In this document: piece by piece, positions 42,098 through 51,260 of the stretch
Numbering within the stretch: position 1 is the first letter of the stretch
Layout: each line of letters begins with the position of its first letter
Assembly (NCBI GenBank): GCA_016218725.1
Contig: JACRDB010000120.1
Location: 1-56,251 of the forward strand
Source of the DNA: Deltaproteobacteria bacterium
GTDB taxonomy: Bacteria; Myxococcota_A; Polyangia; Polyangiales; Ga0077539
Direction: 5' to 3'
Length of the DNA stretch: 56,251 bases
Position numbers and translations under genes: made by a program
The notes under the pieces: model-generated
Told to the model about the DNA's origin: nothing
What the model saw: only the letters and a program-made list of their open reading frames with translations
The model's database searches: none

Positions 42098-42564
42098 GGC
42101 GCACCGGGCGCGGGGGTCTCCCGACCCCGGGCGCTCTCCATCAACGCCCAGGCTTCGTCTTTGTGCATGCCCAGGGCGTCCGCCAGCGTCAGGAGCACGA
42201 TCTCTTCTTCAAAGTCCAGGGCATCGTCCGCGAAGGCCACGCAGGTGGCGGCCGTCAAGAGCGCCCGGCGCGAGGCGGGGTCCCTCACGGCCTGGGCGAT
42301 GGCCGCGATCAAGGCCTTCTCGTCGGGCCTGCCCACCTGCCCCGCCAGGAGCCGGAGCTCCGCGCAGACCGCGTCGAGCCCCGGGATCGAGCTGCCCAGG
42401 GCCCCCAGCGTGGCCACGCTGTGGTCAAGCTCCTGGGTCCCCACGGCGCCGTCCGCCGCGGAGACCAGATAGCACGCCTGCGCAAGGGCCTGCAGCGCGG
42501 GAGGGTCGAGCTTCTCGGCCACCCCCTCCAGCGCACGGCGCGCGATCTCCAGGGCTTCGCTCAT
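42085..42564 (-). CDS. TerB-like helical protein (first of two)
   Basis: A 159-residue all-helical protein. The pattern of small helices with Asp/Glu pairs (LAQACYLVSAADGAVGTQELDH and AATCVAFADDALDFEEEIVLLTLADALGMHKDE) fits the TerB/tellurite-resistance-like domain. In spite of the name, most family members have no shown tellurite role. The next minus-strand gene, 18 bases upstream, encodes a second protein of the same kind, so they may form a pair. No membrane segment or signal peptide is visible, and it is probably cytoplasmic. Confidence 0.6.
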   Translation of the reverse strand: MSEALEIARRALEGVAEKLDPPALQALAQACYLVSAADGAVGTQELDHSVATLGALGSSIPGLDAVCAELRLLAGQVGRPDEKALIAAIAQAVRDPASRRALLTAATCVAFADDALDFEEEIVLLTLADALGMHKDEAWALMESARGRETPAPGAPQPA

Positions 42565-42583
42565 ACCCGGGACGGTACCACGA

Positions 42584-42988
42584 TCACCGCCCGAAGAGCT
42601 CGCTCTCCAGCCTCCAGGCCCGGTAGAAGCACCCGAGCATCTCGTAGAACTTCGGCAGGGTCGCCTCGGTCACGCCGATCCTCCGGGCGAGCTGCCCGAG
42701 GAGCGCGCGCTCCTCGTCCTGGAGGCGCTCGTTGGCCATGCCCATGAGGTAGGCCTGCTTGAGCACCTCCAGGCCCCGCTCCCGCGGGAGCTTGCCAAAG
42801 GCCTCCACCAGCGCCCCGCGATCGGGCGGGGCGTCCAGGAGCCCCAGGAGCTCGGCCCTCACGGCGTCCGTCCCCGGCGTACCGTCCAGGAAGGCGAGGT
42901 AGAACATCCGTTCGGCATGGTCGAACTCGCCGTCGCACCACGCCATCGCCGCCAGCACCTGTGCCTGCACGGTCGCCTCGACCTCCAT
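42584..42988 (-). CDS. TerB-like helical protein (second of two)
   Basis: A 134-residue protein from the ATG at 42988. The open frame continues far upstream, but that part overlaps the divergent gene and is not conserved-looking. The helices VLAAMAWCDGEFDHAERMFYLAFLDGTPG and LARRIGVTEATLPKFYEML resemble a compact TerB-like fold. Together with the neighbour downstream it may act as a small helical adaptor. The function is unknown, and the family call is tentative. Confidence 0.5.
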   Translation of the reverse strand: MEVEATVQAQVLAAMAWCDGEFDHAERMFYLAFLDGTPGTDAVRAELLGLLDAPPDRGALVEAFGKLPRERGLEVLKQAYLMGMANERLQDEERALLGQLARRIGVTEATLPKFYEMLGCFYRAWRLESELFGR

Positions 42989-43092
42989 GGGTACGCGATT
43001 GAACCCCGGCCCTGGACCGTACGTCAATGGCCTCCGCGGCACTTCGCCGCACCATTGACGGCCCGGTCCCCGCAGGGCTACCAGTGCTCCGG

Positions 43093-44553
43093 GTGAACGA
43101 TTTGCATCCACCCGGACCCACGCAGGGGCTCCTCCCGTTGTGTTTTCTGCTGATGCTGGGCGCCTGCCGAGGGCGGACCGCCCCGGAGCGAGGGCCTCGG
43201 TTGGACGCCACCGTCGCCGTGAACCCGACGGCACCCGCCGCGGACACCGGCGCGGCGCTGGCGCGCTCCCCGGACGCCGCACCCGCCGTGGCCGAGGGGT
43301 GTGTCCGGGTGCCCGAGGCCCTGGAGACCGTGGGGCGTAACGCCATCGTGACGAGCCTCTCGCTCCGGGCGGTGACCGCCCCGGAGCCCGCGGCGCTCCT
43401 CGCGTGGGCCGTGCCCCCGCTGCGGGCCCACGGCGGAGACGACCTGGCCCTGGCCCGGCTCTCCGGGGATCTTCGGTCGGTGACCATGCTGGACCCCGAG
43501 GAGCCCTCGGACGCCAGGGGCCTCGGGCGCTCGCCCCTGAGCGTGTTTCACGCCTTCGTGAGGGTCCGCGGGGGAAGTCCCCCCGCGTACTCCGTGGACT
43601 CCGACCGGCTCTCCCGCGACGAGGACGGCAACGAGTTCGTGGAGTGCGGGGACCTCACCGGACAGGTCTCCGCGGTGGACCCCGGCAGCGACGACACGGT
43701 GCCCCGGAGGCTCCTCCCGAGGGCGCTCACGTACTGCCGTACTGCCTCGCAGGTGGAGAGGCCCTTTGTCCTCGGGCTCACGCTGGTCGGTCCCCCGGAC
43801 GCCCCGACGGGCCTCGGGTTCTTCGCGACCCGCAGCCGCACGGGTCCCTCCGGAGCCCTCCCCTGGCGCCTCCCGGTGGACACCGCGGAGCTCCGGCGGG
43901 CCCGCGCCCCGGCGGCCTTTCTGCGCGACCACACCCCCGAGGGCCTGGAGGTGGCGGAGCTCCCGGGCTCGGGCTACGCCCTGGCCTTCCGCCACGAGGG
44001 CAGGCTCCACCTGGGCTACCTCGACCCCTCGCTCCGCGCGCTGGGGCCGCTCCATCCGGTGCCCACCCTCGGCGGCGAGCCCGGGCGCCCGAGGCTCGCG
44101 GTGGACGGTCAGGGCCTCCTCCTGGTGGTGGCCGACCGCCCCCAGGGCGACGCGGGGAGCGCGCCCTACACGCTCTTTGCGTCTCGCCTGGCCTGGGCCA
44201 CCCCGCCGGTCGCCCTCACGCCGCTGGCCGCGTCGCTGCCGCTCGTGCCGGCTCCGGGGCACCTCTTCGCGCCGTGGGCGGCGCCGCTGGAGGACGGAGG
44301 GTGGGCCGTGGCCTTCTCCGCCGGGGCGCTCCAGCTCCGCGCCGAAGGCGACCGTCAACAGGTGTGGCTCCAGCGCTTCGCGCCGGCGCTCCAGCCGCGA
44401 GGGGCGCCCTTGCTGGTCGCCGACGACGCGTCGGACCCCAGGGCCGTGGTCGTGCCTTCGGGCCCCGCGCCGACGCTCCTCCTGGCGATGGCCTCGGGGC
44501 GCTCGCAGCACCGCGCGGTGCTCCTCCGGGCCTACCGCTGCCCCTCGCCGTGA
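43093..44553 (+). CDS. Lipoprotein of unknown function
   Basis: About 486 residues if begun at the GTG at 43093; a GTG at 43084 is also possible. The signal peptide is LLPLCFLLMLGAC (lipobox LGAC), then an Ala/Pro-rich linker. The mature part consists of beta-rich segments (for example RLHLGYLDPSLRALGPLHPVP) that may form a propeller. No enzyme motif is recognised. The stop is overlapped by the start of the CapA-like gene (GTGA), so the two are probably translated together and may both act in the envelope. Confidence 0.65.
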   Translation: MNDLHPPGPTQGLLPLCFLLMLGACRGRTAPERGPRLDATVAVNPTAPAADTGAALARSPDAAPAVAEGCVRVPEALETVGRNAIVTSLSLRAVTAPEPAALLAWAVPPLRAHGGDDLALARLSGDLRSVTMLDPEEPSDARGLGRSPLSVFHAFVRVRGGSPPAYSVDSDRLSRDEDGNEFVECGDLTGQVSAVDPGSDDTVPRRLLPRALTYCRTASQVERPFVLGLTLVGPPDAPTGLGFFATRSRTGPSGALPWRLPVDTAELRRARAPAAFLRDHTPEGLEVAELPGSGYALAFRHEGRLHLGYLDPSLRALGPLHPVPTLGGEPGRPRLAVDGQGLLLVVADRPQGDAGSAPYTLFASRLAWATPPVALTPLAASLPLVPAPGHLFAPWAAPLEDGGWAVAFSAGALQLRAEGDRQQVWLQRFAPALQPRGAPLLVADDASDPRAVVVPSGPAPTLLLAMASGRSQHRAVLLRAYRCPSP

Positions 44554-45446
44554 GAGAAGAGCGCGCCGCCGCGGCGGTGGCGGTGCTCCTCGCCCTGGGC
44601 CTGGGGGCCCTCCCCTTCGGGGCGCGAAGGCGGGCCCCCTCCCCCTCCCCCGTGCTCTGGTTCGGCGGGGACGTACACTACGGCGACGAGGAGGGTCCGT
44701 TGTTCACGGGCCCTCTGCCGCCGGGGCCGTGGGTAGTCAACCTGGAGGGGCCCCTGGACGCCTCCCCGGGAGGGAGCTCCTCGGAGCGCCTGCGCAACCA
44801 CCCGAGGGGCCTCCATCGGCTCCGCGAGGCCGGCGTCGTGGCGGTGTCCATTGCCAACAACCACGCGGGCGACAACGGCCCCGCGGGCGCCCTGGAGACC
44901 GCCCGGGCCGCGCGCTCCGTGGGGCTCGTGCCCTTTGGGCTCGAAGCGGGCGTCGGGCTCTTGAGCGTGCGAGGGCACACGGTCTCCCTGGCGTCGTTTG
45001 ACCTCCGTCGAGGCGTCCCCGAGGAGCTCCCGAGCACCGTGCAGGCCATGCCCGGGACCGCGGTGGTGGCGCTCCATGACACGGCCCCGGCGCGCTATCT
45101 GCCTTCTCCCACGCTCCGCGAGGCCGCCAGGGTCGCCCTGGCCAGCGGCGCCCGGGTGGTGGTCTCCCACGGCACCCACAGCGTCGCGCCGGTGGAGCGC
45201 CGGGGGGGCGCGGTGGTGGCCTTCGGGCTCGGGAACCTGCGCTTTGCGTGCGGCTGCTCCCGCGACGACGAGGGCATGGCGCTGGGCGTGCGCCTGGGGC
45301 GTCCTTCGCGGGCCTGGGTGCTCCCCGTGGACGCGGGGCTCGGGGCCGAACCCGCGCGCCTGGCGCGCGACCCGGAGGCCTTCTTCGCGCTCCTGCGAGC
45401 GCTGGGCAGACCCGTCCCCCACCGCGGCGGCGTAGGCTTCTTTTGA
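44550..45446 (+). CDS. CapA-like metallophosphatase-fold protein (poly-gamma-glutamate type)
   Basis: A 298-residue protein from the GTG at 44550, with an N-terminal hydrophobic anchor (AVAVLLALGLGALPFG). The metallophosphatase-like motifs of the CapA family are present: WFGGDVHYGD, VVNLEGPL, VSIANNHAGDNGP, VVVSHGTHS and VAFGLGNLRF. CapA supports poly-gamma-glutamate capsule synthesis in bacilli, but many homologues elsewhere have unknown roles and probably cleave phosphate or polymer. Its start overlaps the lipoprotein gene upstream. No other capB or capC-like genes are in the window. Confidence 0.85.
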   Translation: MREERAAAAVAVLLALGLGALPFGARRRAPSPSPVLWFGGDVHYGDEEGPLFTGPLPPGPWVVNLEGPLDASPGGSSSERLRNHPRGLHRLREAGVVAVSIANNHAGDNGPAGALETARAARSVGLVPFGLEAGVGLLSVRGHTVSLASFDLRRGVPEELPSTVQAMPGTAVVALHDTAPARYLPSPTLREAARVALASGARVVVSHGTHSVAPVERRGGAVVAFGLGNLRFACGCSRDDEGMALGVRLGRPSRAWVLPVDAGLGAEPARLARDPEAFFALLRALGRPVPHRGGVGFF

Positions 45447-45468
45447 GGCCCGACCCGGGGCCCCATCA

Positions 45469-45486
45469 CGGCGCTATCAAGCGCCG
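45469..45486. terminator. Hairpin between converging genes
   Basis: A perfect 7-bp stem, CGGCGCT-ATCA-AGCGCCG, lies between the CapA-like stop (45446) and the opposing YARHG gene, whose stop codon (45477-45479) it covers. No T-tract follows on either strand, so it may be only a partial terminator. Confidence 0.35.
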
Positions 45487-46382
45487 CCGAGGAACTCCGA
45501 CTCCACCTCGGCGTCGGGGAGGGGCCCGCCTCCCTCGGCCTCGGCGGTCTGGATGAGCCGGAGGTTCTGCCGGTCCGTGCGGGTGAGCCTCGCGTCGGAG
45601 TAGGTGGGGTCCGGGTGGTACCAGCCCATGTCATCGAAGTACATGCGCACGGTCTCGTTCCGGATGGTCTGGCCCCGCCGCGAGCGCACCATCGTCCGGA
45701 TGATCCGCAGGTCCCGGCGCGAGAGGTTCCGCAGCATCGCGAGGCTCAGGAGCGTGTCCAGCCGCGCGGGGTCGTCCAGCGGCGTGGACTCGGGGTCCAC
45801 GGCCCGCGCGTGGGCGAGGGTGACCCGCTCCCCGAGGCGCGTGGCCAGGAGCACGGCCTCCACGTCGTCGCCAGGCAGGAGGTGGTCGCCCCCGTCGCGC
45901 TGCAGGAGCGCGTCCCGCATGCGCACCAGGGCGTCATGCGAGAGGCCCAGGTCATACGCGGTGATCGCCTGGAGGTTCGCCCGGTCCAGCGCCGAGAGCT
46001 CCTCGACGCGCACCACGCGCTCCGGGTGGTACCAGGCCTGGGACTGGAAGTACGCCCGGAGCCACGGGCGCCGGAAGGTGTGCCCCCGCCGCGCGTACGG
46101 TGTGTTCCGCAGGAGCGCCAGCTCCCGCAGGGAGCGCCCCTCCAGGTCCGCGGCCGTGAGGGCCCGCTCGTAGTAGAGCGCCCTGGGCGCCTCCGCCGTG
46201 GGAGCCTGGGCGACGGCCGCGTCCGCCGATGACAGAGCGCGCGCCGCGGCGTCCGACGCAGTGCCTGCGTCCTCGGCGACGGCGACCACGGGCGCCACGG
46301 GCGGCGCGGTGGGCGGGGCCGCGGGCGGCGGCGCCGAGCGCGTACAGGAGAGACCCAGGAGAACCAGCACCACGCATCGCAT
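45477..46382 (-). CDS. Lipoprotein with two YARHG domains
   Basis: A 301-residue protein from the ATG at 46382. The signal peptide is CVVLVLLGLSC, followed by an Ala/Pro/Val-rich linker. Two copies of the YARHG domain are visible. One is LRNTPYARRGHTFRRPWLRAYFQSQAWYHP, and the other, near the end, is IRTMVRSRRGQTIRNETVRMYFDDMGWYHP. The domain is named for its tyrosine-alanine-arginine-histidine-glycine motif and is a small extracellular module of unknown function. It converges with the CapA-like gene. Confidence 0.85.
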   Translation of the reverse strand: MRCVVLVLLGLSCTRSAPPPAAPPTAPPVAPVVAVAEDAGTASDAAARALSSADAAVAQAPTAEAPRALYYERALTAADLEGRSLRELALLRNTPYARRGHTFRRPWLRAYFQSQAWYHPERVVRVEELSALDRANLQAITAYDLGLSHDALVRMRDALLQRDGGDHLLPGDDVEAVLLATRLGERVTLAHARAVDPESTPLDDPARLDTLLSLAMLRNLSRRDLRIIRTMVRSRRGQTIRNETVRMYFDDMGWYHPDPTYSDARLTRTDRQNLRLIQTAEAEGGGPLPDAEVESEFLGGA

Positions 46383-46451
46383 GGCCCCGGACGCTACCAC
46401 CCGCCACGCAGGCCTACAAACACCTTCTTGTAGGGCGATGAAGGCGAGCGC

Positions 46452-47339
46452 CTACAGGTGTCGGTAGTTCTTCCGGGTGAACTCCCGGAGCCAGGGGGCG
46501 TCCAGCAGGGTGAAGCCCTGGGGGGTGTTCTCCGTCCAACGAAGGATGCCCGCGAAGCCGGGGTTCAGCGGGTGGTTCCCGTGGAAGTTCACGGCGTTCA
46601 GGATCCAGCTTGAGACCCCGTCGGGGCCTTGAAGCGGCTGCCCGGGCTCGTGGTAGTGACCGCAGAAGTGGGCCTTGACCGCGAGGAGCGAGAGCGCCTC
46701 GGCGGCGTCCCGGGACCCGCTGGAGGCGTACTTCGGGTGGAGGTCCCGGGCGCTGTCAAAGGGCGGCTCGTGGGTGAGGAGCACGTCCAGGGGCCCCTCC
46801 TGGCGGTAGAGCCCGTGGACATCCTGGCGGGTATAGAACGCCGAGCGGTGCTGGTGGCTCGGCCCGCCGCACTCGGACACGCCCCCGAGGCCCGCGATGG
46901 TGAGCGCGTGGGGCCCCTTGGAGAAGGTCCAGCGCAGGCCGTTCGGGAGGAACCACACCCGGCCGAAGGCGTCCACCGGGACGGGCTCCGTGGCGCCCGA
47001 ACCCACCACGTCGAGGTAGTCGAAGTCCTCGTGGTTGCCCTGGATGAAGACAAACGGCGCCCGCACCCGGTGGAGACCCTTGCCGGTGAGGGTGTCCCGG
47101 GCCTCGTCGTCGCCCTCGAAGTAGCGGGCGAAGCCGAGCTCGTCGGGGTCGTGCTCGGCGAAGCGCCGGGTGGCCTTGTCCAGCCGGAAGGGCGGCGGGA
47201 AGGCCCCGAGGTCCCCCACCTGGAGGATGAGGTCCAGGGCGAGGCCGGTCTCGCGCTCCCAGCGGCGCAGGACCCGCAGGGCGAGGGTCAGGTGACCATG
47301 GACGTCACCCAGGACGGCGATGTGGAGCCCTGCGCTCAC
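46452..47339 (-). CDS. Calcineurin-like metallophosphoesterase
   Basis: A 295-residue enzyme from the GTG at 47339. The much longer open frame upstream is antisense to the MopE-like gene and not coding. The five metal motifs are clear: LGDVHGH, LQVGDLGAFP, IQGNHEDFDY, LLTHEPPFD and FCGHYHEPG. These bind two metal ions and hydrolyse phosphomonoesters or diesters. There is no signal peptide, so it acts in the cytoplasm. The substrate may be a nucleotide, lipid or protein and cannot be stated. It is divergent from the Cys-rich lipoprotein gene. Confidence 0.9.
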   Translation of the reverse strand: MSAGLHIAVLGDVHGHLTLALRVLRRWERETGLALDLILQVGDLGAFPPPFRLDKATRRFAEHDPDELGFARYFEGDDEARDTLTGKGLHRVRAPFVFIQGNHEDFDYLDVVGSGATEPVPVDAFGRVWFLPNGLRWTFSKGPHALTIAGLGGVSECGGPSHQHRSAFYTRQDVHGLYRQEGPLDVLLTHEPPFDSARDLHPKYASSGSRDAAEALSLLAVKAHFCGHYHEPGQPLQGPDGVSSWILNAVNFHGNHPLNPGFAGILRWTENTPQGFTLLDAPWLREFTRKNYRHL

Positions 47340-47474
47340 CGGGCGGGAACCATGGCCACGGGCGGCACCCGGCGCAAGCCGGAACTCTCGCGGCGGGCGC
47401 CGGGAGGCTGTACCATGGCGACGGACGGAGCGTTCCTGGCGTCGGCGCCGGGACGCACCCTCCGAGGAGCGCCC

Positions 47475-50009
47475 ATGAGAAGGTTGATCCTGGCCGCGGT
47501 GATTGTTGTTGCTGGGTGCCCGAGCGGGACCCCCGTGGTGCGCGGGGGCATGGACTCCGGGGCGGACCTCTCGCCCCCGCCGCCGCCCCCGCCGCCCCCG
47601 CCGCCGGACGTGAGGGTGTGCAACGCCGCGGTGGACTGCAACGACAACATCCCGTGCACGACGGACACGTGCAACCCCGCCGGGGGCTGCGACCACCGGC
47701 CGGTGGACGGGATGTGCGCGGAGGACATGGTGTCCTGCACCGTGGCCCAGTGCCAGCTCGGGCGGGGCTGCGTGCAGGTGCCCGACGACAGGCTCTGCGC
47801 CGCGGGGCAGTTCTGCCGCGCGGACACGGGGTGCTTCGAGCGGCCGCAGTGCACCAGCGCCAACGACGAGCGATGCAACGACCGGCAGGAGTGCACCGAG
47901 GACCGCTGCAACCTGGCCACCGGGCGCTGCGAGTACGAGCCCCGGGACGCCATGTGCAACGACGGGCGCTTCTGCAACGGCGAGGAGGTGTGCACGCCCT
48001 TCCGCGGGTGCCTCCTCCGGAGCGTGCCGAGCTGCGACGACGGGGTGACCTGCACCATCGACCAGTGCAACGAGATGGGCCGGCGGTGTGAGCACTTCCC
48101 GGAGGGCCGGCTCTGCGACAACCGGAATTTCTGCGACGGGGCCGAGACCTGCGACGCGGTGATGGGCTGCCGCCCAGGGATGGCCCCGGACTGCGACGAC
48201 CGCAACCCCTGCACCGTGGACCGCTGCGACACCGCGGCCAACATGTGCAGGAGCGCCCCGCGGGACGCGGACATGGACATGCACCCGGACCGCATGTGCG
48301 GCGGGGATGACTGCGACGACATGAACCCCATGGTGCGCCCCGGGGCGATGGAGGTGTGCAACACCCGGGACGACAACTGCAACGGCATGGTGGACGAGGG
48401 CGTCACGGGACCTTGCGGCAACTGCGACCCGACCTGTCGGCGCTCGCGGGTGGGGAGCATGGGCACGGCCTTCCGGGACGCCGGGCGGCGCGGCACGGAG
48501 TTCAACGCCATGCGCGGGGGCCTGGTGGTCTCCGAGGAGACCACCGTCAACGACTACCTCTGGGTGCCCAACACCGCGGAGAGCACGCTCTCCAAGTGGG
48601 ACGCCACCATGGCCCGGGAGATCGGGCGGTACCGCGTGGGCCTGACCACCGGCGAGTGCAACGGGCGCTGCTGCCATGAGGCCCCGTGCAACCAGCCGAG
48701 CCGCGTGGCCGTGGACTCCAACGGCGACGTGTACGTCGCCTCCCGGGGCTTCGGGATGCAGGGCACCGTCACCAAGATCGCGGGGGACCGCCGGGACTGC
48801 GTCGACCGCAACATGAACGGCATGATCGACACGTCCACCAACTCCACGCCGATGCCGTACAACACCGACGAGTGCGTGCTGTGGACGGTCCCCGTGGGCC
48901 CCGTCAACTGCGTGCTGCGCACCATGGTGGTGGACCGCGGGGACACCATGTTCCCCCAGGGGTACCCCTGGACCGGGTGCTTCCAGAGCGGCCAGAACTT
49001 CTACCGGCTCAACCCCTCGGACGGGCGCATCACCGCCACGATCCCGCTGTCCTACCAGCCCTACGGCGCGGTGGCCACGGCGGACGGGAGGGTCTGGGTG
49101 AGCTCCGTGGACCAGGGCGTCATGGGGTACATCAACGCCGCCGCGTCGCCGCCCACCTTCGGCGAGCGGGTGAACTACCCCACGGGCATGCGCGGGGGCT
49201 GCAACCAGGGCTACGGCATCACCGCGGACCGCGCCGGGCGCATCTGGCTGGCGGGCTGGACCTGCAGGGACGCCATCGGCTTCGACCCCCGCACGGGGCA
49301 ATGGACCCGCGTGGATACCACGGGCCTGGTCACCGGCACCGCCGGGAGGGGCATCACCGTGGACTCCACCGGCAGGGTGTACATGGCCCACGCCACCCGC
49401 GGCACCGACGAGGGCAGCGGCATGCTCTCCTGGGACAGCGCCATGTTCATCCCGGGGGGCACCATCTCGCCCTTCGTCGTGGACCGCATCACCATCCCCG
49501 CGGGGCCCAGCGGCGCCAGCGGCGTGGGCGCCGACCGCGCGGGCAACATCTGGCTGGCCCACTGGTACACGTCGCAGCTCGTGCGGTACACGCCCCGCAC
49601 CCGGGCGCTCATGACCTTCACCGGCGCCAACCGGGTGTACACCTACAGCGATTTCACGGGCTCCGTGCGCCGCTCGGTGATCGGCAACGGCACCTACGAG
49701 GAGGACTTCGACCTCGGCTGCGCCACGCCCGAGTTCCGGGAGCTCGCCTGGGACGCGGACGTCCCCGCGGGGACGAGCCTCACCTTTGTGGCCCGCACGG
49801 CGGACAGCGCCGCGGGGCTCGGCTCCGCCACCAGTGTCTCCGTGGCCATGGCGCCCAGGGACTCCCCACCGGTGAACGTCTCCGCGGCGCTCATGGCCGC
49901 GGGCCAGGCCTCGCGGCAGTTCCTGCGCATCTCCGTCACGCTCCAGGCCTCGGACCGGGGCGCGTCCCCCGTGCTCCGGGGCTTCTCCCTCACGGCCAAC
50001 TGCCGCTAG
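47475..50009 (+). CDS. Cys-rich MopE-like lipoprotein with C-terminal beta-propeller
   Basis: An 844-residue lipoprotein from the ATG at 47475. The signal peptide ends AAVIVVAGC (lipobox VAGC), then a run of 11 prolines. About six Cys-rich modules follow (VDCNDNIPCTTDTCNPAGGC, DDGVTCTIDQCNEMGRRCEH and similar). Next is the MopE-type metal-binding motif GDDCDDMNPMVRPGAMEVCN with NTRDDNCNGMVDEG. The last 500 residues resemble a NHL/Vgb-like propeller (NGDVYVASRGFGMQG, AGRIWLAGWTC). MopE-related proteins bind copper or calcium at the surface. The function here is unknown. Confidence 0.85.
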   Translation: MRRLILAAVIVVAGCPSGTPVVRGGMDSGADLSPPPPPPPPPPPDVRVCNAAVDCNDNIPCTTDTCNPAGGCDHRPVDGMCAEDMVSCTVAQCQLGRGCVQVPDDRLCAAGQFCRADTGCFERPQCTSANDERCNDRQECTEDRCNLATGRCEYEPRDAMCNDGRFCNGEEVCTPFRGCLLRSVPSCDDGVTCTIDQCNEMGRRCEHFPEGRLCDNRNFCDGAETCDAVMGCRPGMAPDCDDRNPCTVDRCDTAANMCRSAPRDADMDMHPDRMCGGDDCDDMNPMVRPGAMEVCNTRDDNCNGMVDEGVTGPCGNCDPTCRRSRVGSMGTAFRDAGRRGTEFNAMRGGLVVSEETTVNDYLWVPNTAESTLSKWDATMAREIGRYRVGLTTGECNGRCCHEAPCNQPSRVAVDSNGDVYVASRGFGMQGTVTKIAGDRRDCVDRNMNGMIDTSTNSTPMPYNTDECVLWTVPVGPVNCVLRTMVVDRGDTMFPQGYPWTGCFQSGQNFYRLNPSDGRITATIPLSYQPYGAVATADGRVWVSSVDQGVMGYINAAASPPTFGERVNYPTGMRGGCNQGYGITADRAGRIWLAGWTCRDAIGFDPRTGQWTRVDTTGLVTGTAGRGITVDSTGRVYMAHATRGTDEGSGMLSWDSAMFIPGGTISPFVVDRITIPAGPSGASGVGADRAGNIWLAHWYTSQLVRYTPRTRALMTFTGANRVYTYSDFTGSVRRSVIGNGTYEEDFDLGCATPEFRELAWDADVPAGTSLTFVARTADSAAGLGSATSVSVAMAPRDSPPVNVSAALMAAGQASRQFLRISVTLQASDRGASPVLRGFSLTANCR

Positions 50010-50034
50010 AGTCCCCCCTCCGAGAGGTGTCCCC

Positions 50035-51249
50035 ATGGTGATGGTCCAAGCGTTCCGGGCGCTGCGCCCGCCGCCCGAGCTCGCGCCCCGCGTCGCGTCG
50101 CCCCCGTACGACGTGGTGAACACCCGCGAGGCCGCGGCCCTCGCGGAGGGCAACCCGGACAGCTTCCTGCACGTCTCCCGGCCGGAGATCGCGCTACCCG
50201 TGGGCACCGACGAGCATGCCGACGAGGTCTACGCCCAGGGCCCCCGGAGCCTCCAGGCCCTCTGTGACCGCGGGGTGCTCGTGCAGGACCGGGAGCCCAG
50301 GCTCTACCTCTACGCCCAGACCATGGGCGGGCGCCGGCAGACCGGCGTCGTAGCGTGCGTCTCCGTCGAGGAGTACGCGAACGACACCATCAAGAAGCAC
50401 GAGAAGACCCGACCGGACAAGGAGGACGACCGCACCCGGCACATTGACACCCTGGGCGCCCACGACGAGCCCGTGTTCCTGGCGTACCGCGCGGAGCCCG
50501 CCCTGGACCGCTTCCTCGCCGACGCCGCAGGGGCCGCGCCCGTCTACGATTTCGTCACCGCGGACGGGGTGGGCCACACGCTCTGGGTGCTCACGCCGGA
50601 GGCCAGCGCGGCGCTCTCGGGGCTCTTCGCCCGCGTGCCCGCGCTCTACGTGGCCGACGGGCACCACCGCAGCGCCGCGGCGGCGCGGGTGGAGGCCCTG
50701 CGGCGAGGCACCCCGGGCGAGCACGGGGTCTTCCTGGCGGTGCTCTTCCCCCATGACCAGCTCCAGATCCTGCCGTACAACCGCCTGGTCCGGGACCGCC
50801 AGGGGCGCTCTCCGGAGGCCCTCCTCGCCGCGCTCCGGGAGCGGCTGGACGTGGTCCCCGCGGAGCGCCCCTCGCCCACGGAGCCGCGCACCATGGGGCT
50901 CTACCTGGGAGGCCGCTGGTACCGCGGGCGCGTGCGCGAGGGCTCCTGGGACCGTGGAGACCCGGTGGCCTCGCTGGACGCGTCGCTCTGCCAGGAGCAG
51001 GTGCTGGGGCCGCTCTTCGGCATCACGGACCCCCGCAAGGACAAGCACGTGGACTTCGTGGGCGGCATCCGCGGCACCGACGAGCTGGAGCGCCGCGCGC
51101 GCGCCGAGGGCTGGCACCTGGCCGTGGCTCTCTACCCCACCACCATGGACCAGCTCCTCGCGGTGAGCGACGCCGGGGCCCTCATGCCGCCGAAGAGCAC
51201 CTGGTTCGAGCCCAAGCTCCGCAGCGGGCTCTTTGTCCACAGGTTCTAG
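50035..51249 (+). CDS. DUF1015-family protein
   Basis: A 404-residue protein of the DUF1015 family. Diagnostic segments are PPYDVVNTREAAAL near the N terminus, ANDTIKKHEKTRPDKEDDRTRH, ALYVADGHHRSAAAARV and the C-terminal MPPKSTWFEPKLRSGLFVH. The family is widespread, cytoplasmic and of uncertain activity, often near serine metabolism genes, though none are near here. The start lies 25 bases past the stop of the MopE-like gene. Two ATGs are in frame (50035 and 50041). Confidence 0.92.
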   Translation: MVMVQAFRALRPPPELAPRVASPPYDVVNTREAAALAEGNPDSFLHVSRPEIALPVGTDEHADEVYAQGPRSLQALCDRGVLVQDREPRLYLYAQTMGGRRQTGVVACVSVEEYANDTIKKHEKTRPDKEDDRTRHIDTLGAHDEPVFLAYRAEPALDRFLADAAGAAPVYDFVTADGVGHTLWVLTPEASAALSGLFARVPALYVADGHHRSAAAARVEALRRGTPGEHGVFLAVLFPHDQLQILPYNRLVRDRQGRSPEALLAALRERLDVVPAERPSPTEPRTMGLYLGGRWYRGRVREGSWDRGDPVASLDASLCQEQVLGPLFGITDPRKDKHVDFVGGIRGTDELERRARAEGWHLAVALYPTTMDQLLAVSDAGALMPPKSTWFEPKLRSGLFVHRF

Positions 51250-51260
51250 CAAAACCGCGT

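Noticed and set aside
47340..50207. Upstream extension of the metallophosphoesterase reading frame
   Set aside because: It overlaps the MopE-like gene on the other strand. The motif-containing part starts at the GTG at 47339.
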